Assembly: GCA_031269135.1 (NCBI GenBank)
Contig: JAISZP010000368.1
Coordinates: 1 to 7,880, forward strand
Source: Deltaproteobacteria bacterium
Lineage (GTDB): Bacteria; Desulfobacterota; Desulfarculia; Adiutricales; Adiutricaceae
Direction: 5' to 3'
Length of the DNA: 7,880 bases
Shown here piece after piece: positions 6,445-7,880 of the stretch (position 1 is the stretch's first letter; each line of letters opens with the position of its first letter). A program made the position numbers and the translations under genes. A model generated the notes under the pieces. It saw only the letters and a program-made list of their open reading frames with translations, made no database searches and was not told the origin of the DNA.

Positions 6445-6510
6445 CCAAGCCTTATCCGAACCTAGCCCAAACCATGTCCATACCATGTCCAAACCATGTC
6501 CAAACCTTGC
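6445..6510. repeat. 11-bp tandem repeat, six copies
   Basis: Six adjacent 11-mers: CCAAGCCTTAT, CCGAACCTAGC, CCAAACCATGT, CCATACCATGT, CCAAACCATGT and CCAAACCTTGC. The middle three are almost identical and the outer ones diverge. An 11-bp period is close to one helical turn, so CCAAACC would recur on the same DNA face. No known family of repeats is recognised. Confidence 0.8.
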
Positions 6511-6606
6511 CGCCGCCGGACGATCGGAAGGCCGCCGAATATTCGCTTATGAAATCCGGCGCTGATTCAAGTCGATGAAACATGTCCGCCGCCGCCGTCT
6601 GAACCT

Positions 6607-6636
6607 TTGGATTTAATTACGACCATCTGCTAATAT
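6607..6636 (+). promoter_or_regulatory. Putative sigma-70 promoter for the Tpt1-like gene
   Basis: TTGGAT (6607-6612) is spaced 18 bp from TAATAT (6631-6636), and the latter is preceded by TGC, giving an extended -10. Transcription would start near 6643 and leave an unusually long leader of about 320 nt before the ATG at 6967. An imperfect inverted repeat (CGACCATCT at 6620-6628 against AGATGGGTCG at 6654-6663) flanks the -10. Confidence 0.4.
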
Positions 6637-6690
6637 CAGTAATCATCGGCTGAGATGGGTCGGGGCGAAAAAATCTCGACAAGTCGCCGC

Positions 6691-6829
6691 CTTTCCCTCT
6701 TTAGCTTTCTTTACTTTCTCTATCTCGTTTTCTTTATCTTGCTTTACTTTCTTTATCTTGCTCTCTTTCTCCATCACGCTCTCTTTATCTTGTTTTTTTT
6801 GCCTTCTTTTTTTTGCTCTCTTTATTCTT
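6691..6829 (+). repeat. Polypyrimidine low-complexity tract
   Basis: About 140 nt composed almost entirely of C and T on the plus strand. It contains two identical TTTCTTTATCTTGC copies (6729-6742 and 6748-6761, 19 bp apart) and a shorter CTCTTTATCTTG at 6781-6792. It lies in the presumed leader of the Tpt1-like gene. Because it lacks stop codons in that gene's frame, it creates an artificial-looking hydrophobic extension (FLYFLYL repeats) to the protein. Confidence 0.7.
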
Positions 6830-6966
6830 GCGGCTGCAAGGCGACCTTAGCGCGGAACGCAGACGACGCCCCGCTTTTTATGCTTTTCTCTTTATCGACA
6901 AAGAGTCGTAAGCGACCATCAAACCAGTTCGGCGGCGATATATGCCCAAAAACGGAAAAAAGGCCC

Positions 6967-7734
6967 ATGGCTAAACAGAAAACCACTCACCAACGAGACA
7001 ATCTGGAAAAATATCTCAACTATGTCTTAGGCGTCAATCCCTATGAATTTGCTCTACTTCCCGATGACGAAGGTTTTGTGCCGATTAAAGAGCTTTTAGC
7101 CGCCTTAAGAGACGAAGTCGGCTGGAGAGGCATCACTGAAGGGCGCATATTTGAGATTCATAACCGCCCCGCAGACGCTTCGCCGATTGAGATTGCAGGC
7201 AATAAGATAAGGCTGAAAGGTCAGGGGCCTATCACGCCGGAGGTTTCTTCCGGCGGCGTCGTAAAGCCGAAACTGCTCTACGTAGGACTCAACCCGGCAA
7301 ATTGGCGCCACTGCTCCAGAGAAGGTCTGACGCCGAAGCCGACCGAGAAAGCGGTCCGGCTTTTTTCCGACAGCGCCATAGCCTTAAAGATCGCCCGCCG
7401 CTTTTACCCCGAACCCGCGCTTGTGACCGTCAACGTCCGGCAAGCGGAAGGGCGGGGAGCATTCTTCGCTCCTGTTTCGGAAACCATGTGGGTGACCGAC
7501 GCTCTAAAGCCGGAAGACCTCTCTGGACCGCCTGTTGAGCCAACGCCGGAAACGACGGAACCCAAAAAGAGTTCTGAAAGCCCGCAGCGCCCGACGATAG
7601 CTCAAATACCCAGGTCTCAACCGATTGTTCATCAAGGAAAGATTGTTCATCAAGGAAAAAAGAAGGGAAAATATCAAGACAGCCCGGATTGGAAGACGCA
7701 GACCAAAAAGGACAGAAGAAAAGACCACTCCTGA
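6967..7734 (+). CDS. Tpt1/KptA-like RNA 2'-phosphotransferase-fold protein lacking the Arg-His pair
   Basis: 255 aa. Residues 13-185 follow Tpt1/KptA from end to end: LEKYLNYVL (13-21), DDEGFVPIKELLAAL (33-47), RIFEI (60-64), IRLKGQGP (81-88, family IRANQGHS), LLYVGL (103-108, family YHGT), W113, REGL (118-121), ARRF (143-146), GAFFAPVSETMWVTDALKPEDL (164-185, family G-F--S-NGVWLT-VPP-YL). Canonical enzymes move an internal RNA 2'-phosphate to NAD+. Here the invariant Arg-His after YVL is Gly22-Val23, and the family's HGT and QGHS histidines are also lost, while R82 and R144/R145 remain. Classic catalysis is therefore doubtful. Residues 190-255 form a P/T/E/S- then K-rich tail with a duplicated IVHQGK. 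The ATG at 6967 starts exactly where family homology begins; AAGG is only 3 nt away, GGA is 10 nt away. An in-frame ATG at 6655 would add 104 low-complexity residues. It converges on the GGDEF gene with a 13-nt gap. Confidence 0.8.
   Translation: MAKQKTTHQRDNLEKYLNYVLGVNPYEFALLPDDEGFVPIKELLAALRDEVGWRGITEGRIFEIHNRPADASPIEIAGNKIRLKGQGPITPEVSSGGVVKPKLLYVGLNPANWRHCSREGLTPKPTEKAVRLFSDSAIALKIARRFYPEPALVTVNVRQAEGRGAFFAPVSETMWVTDALKPEDLSGPPVEPTPETTEPKKSSESPQRPTIAQIPRSQPIVHQGKIVHQGKKKGKYQDSPDWKTQTKKDRRKDHS
7235..7255 (+). repeat. CGCCGGA hairpin inside the Tpt1-like gene
   Basis: CGCCGGA (7235-7241) and TCCGGCG (7249-7255) are perfect inverted repeats with a 7-nt loop. They encode the TPEVSSGG linker between the two halves of the Tpt1-like domain. 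The arms match those of the intergenic inverted repeat at 1020-1048. Confidence 0.5.
7623..7658 (+). repeat. Perfect 18-bp tandem duplication in coding sequence
   Basis: GATTGTTCATCAAGGAAA occurs twice back to back (7623-7640, 7641-7658). Being a multiple of three, it keeps the frame and duplicates six residues, IVHQGK, in the basic tail of the Tpt1-like protein. The absence of any mismatch implies a recent duplication. Confidence 0.9.
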
Positions 7735-7747
7735 TGGCCGATGGCCT

Positions 7748-7880
7748 TCAGTTGCTGGTGACTCTATTGCGTCCCTTTGATTTGGATTCATAGAGAGCTT
7801 TGTCGGCTCTAGCTAGGATCGAGGTGGAGGTGTCGCCCTGTCTGGCCTCGGTCACTCCTAAAGAAATAGTGACGTGGATG
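7748..7880 (-). CDS. GGDEF-domain protein (diguanylate cyclase), C-terminal fragment cut by window edge
   Basis: Only the last 43 codons and the stop are inside the window. The reading VTISLGVTE followed by RADKALYESKSKGRNRV is the standard final strand and helix of a GGDEF domain, the enzyme that makes cyclic di-GMP from two GTP. The active-site GG(D/E)EF loop, the I-site and any sensory N-terminus lie beyond position 7880, so activity cannot be judged. The protein ends TSN right after the domain, so GGDEF is the C-terminal module. It is convergent with the Tpt1-like gene. In the 13-nt gap there is no strong terminator, only a small GGCC-GAT-GGCC palindrome. Confidence 0.88.
   Translation of the reverse strand, partial: IHVTISLGVTEARQGDTSTSILARADKALYESKSKGRNRVTSN

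Larger units (their letters stand above)
5994..6606. other. Intergenic region upstream of porG, no convincing gene
   Basis: The part next to porG (5994-6240) is A+T rich and should hold the por promoter. I see a perfect TTGACA on the minus strand (6171-6176) but no matching -10 at normal spacing, so I do not call that promoter. The part from 6241 to about 6600 is more G+C rich, with many CCGGCG/GCCGCC strings and an 11-bp tandem array. An open frame of 109 codons (6236-6565, plus) encodes an arginine-rich, low-complexity product with no ribosome site; I judge it unlikely to be real. Confidence 0.55.

Noticed and set aside
6236..6565. 109-codon open frame downstream of TGCTATAAT
   Set aside because: No Shine-Dalgarno, Arg/Pro-rich low-complexity product, and its C-terminal third is generated by the 11-bp array. 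A small protein is not excluded.

Overview
The window looks like bacterial chromosome from an anaerobe. It carries a four-subunit 2-oxoacid (probably pyruvate):ferredoxin oxidoreductase operon, Shine-Dalgarno sites, tightly overlapping genes, an intrinsic terminator, an Rpn-family nuclease gene and the end of a GGDEF (diguanylate cyclase) gene. The Por subunits resemble those of Desulfobacterota-like anaerobes, but I cannot fix the taxon from the sequence alone. Gene density is low: roughly a third of the window is non-coding and unusually rich in short tandem and inverted repeats.

Layout. (1) 8-862, minus: Rpn/PD-(D/E)XK_2 family nuclease, more A+T rich than the other genes. (2) 863-2146: long gap with no convincing gene. 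It holds an inverted repeat with CCGGCG arms, a 9-bp x6 array, a 19-bp x2 repeat, a GCAA x4 run, a 16-bp x4 array followed by an 8-bp x3 array, and a strong hairpin. (3) 2147-2914, plus: an orphan soluble protein of 255 aa that I do not recognise. (4) 2946-2975: a strong bidirectional terminator between convergent units. (5) 2995-5993, minus: porG-porD-porA-porB, with 1-4 nt overlaps or a 1-nt gap. (6) 5994-6966: a second long gap with inverted repeats, two extended -10 promoter-like sites, an 11-bp x6 array and a polypyrimidine tract of about 140 nt. (7) 6967-7734, plus: a Tpt1/KptA-like (RNA 2'-phosphotransferase fold) protein that has lost the conserved Arg-His pair and has a basic low-complexity tail. 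(8) 7748-7880, minus: C-terminal piece of a GGDEF domain, cut by the window edge.

How the genes fit together. Only the por genes form a clear functional unit: gamma, delta (2x[4Fe-4S]), alpha and beta subunits assemble into one cytoplasmic TPP enzyme that couples oxidative decarboxylation of a 2-oxoacid to ferredoxin reduction. The remaining genes are separate transcription units with no evident link to it. The least ordinary items are the Tpt1-like protein without its Arg-His pair, the orphan gene behind a periodic repeat array, and the number of unrelated short tandem arrays in the gaps.
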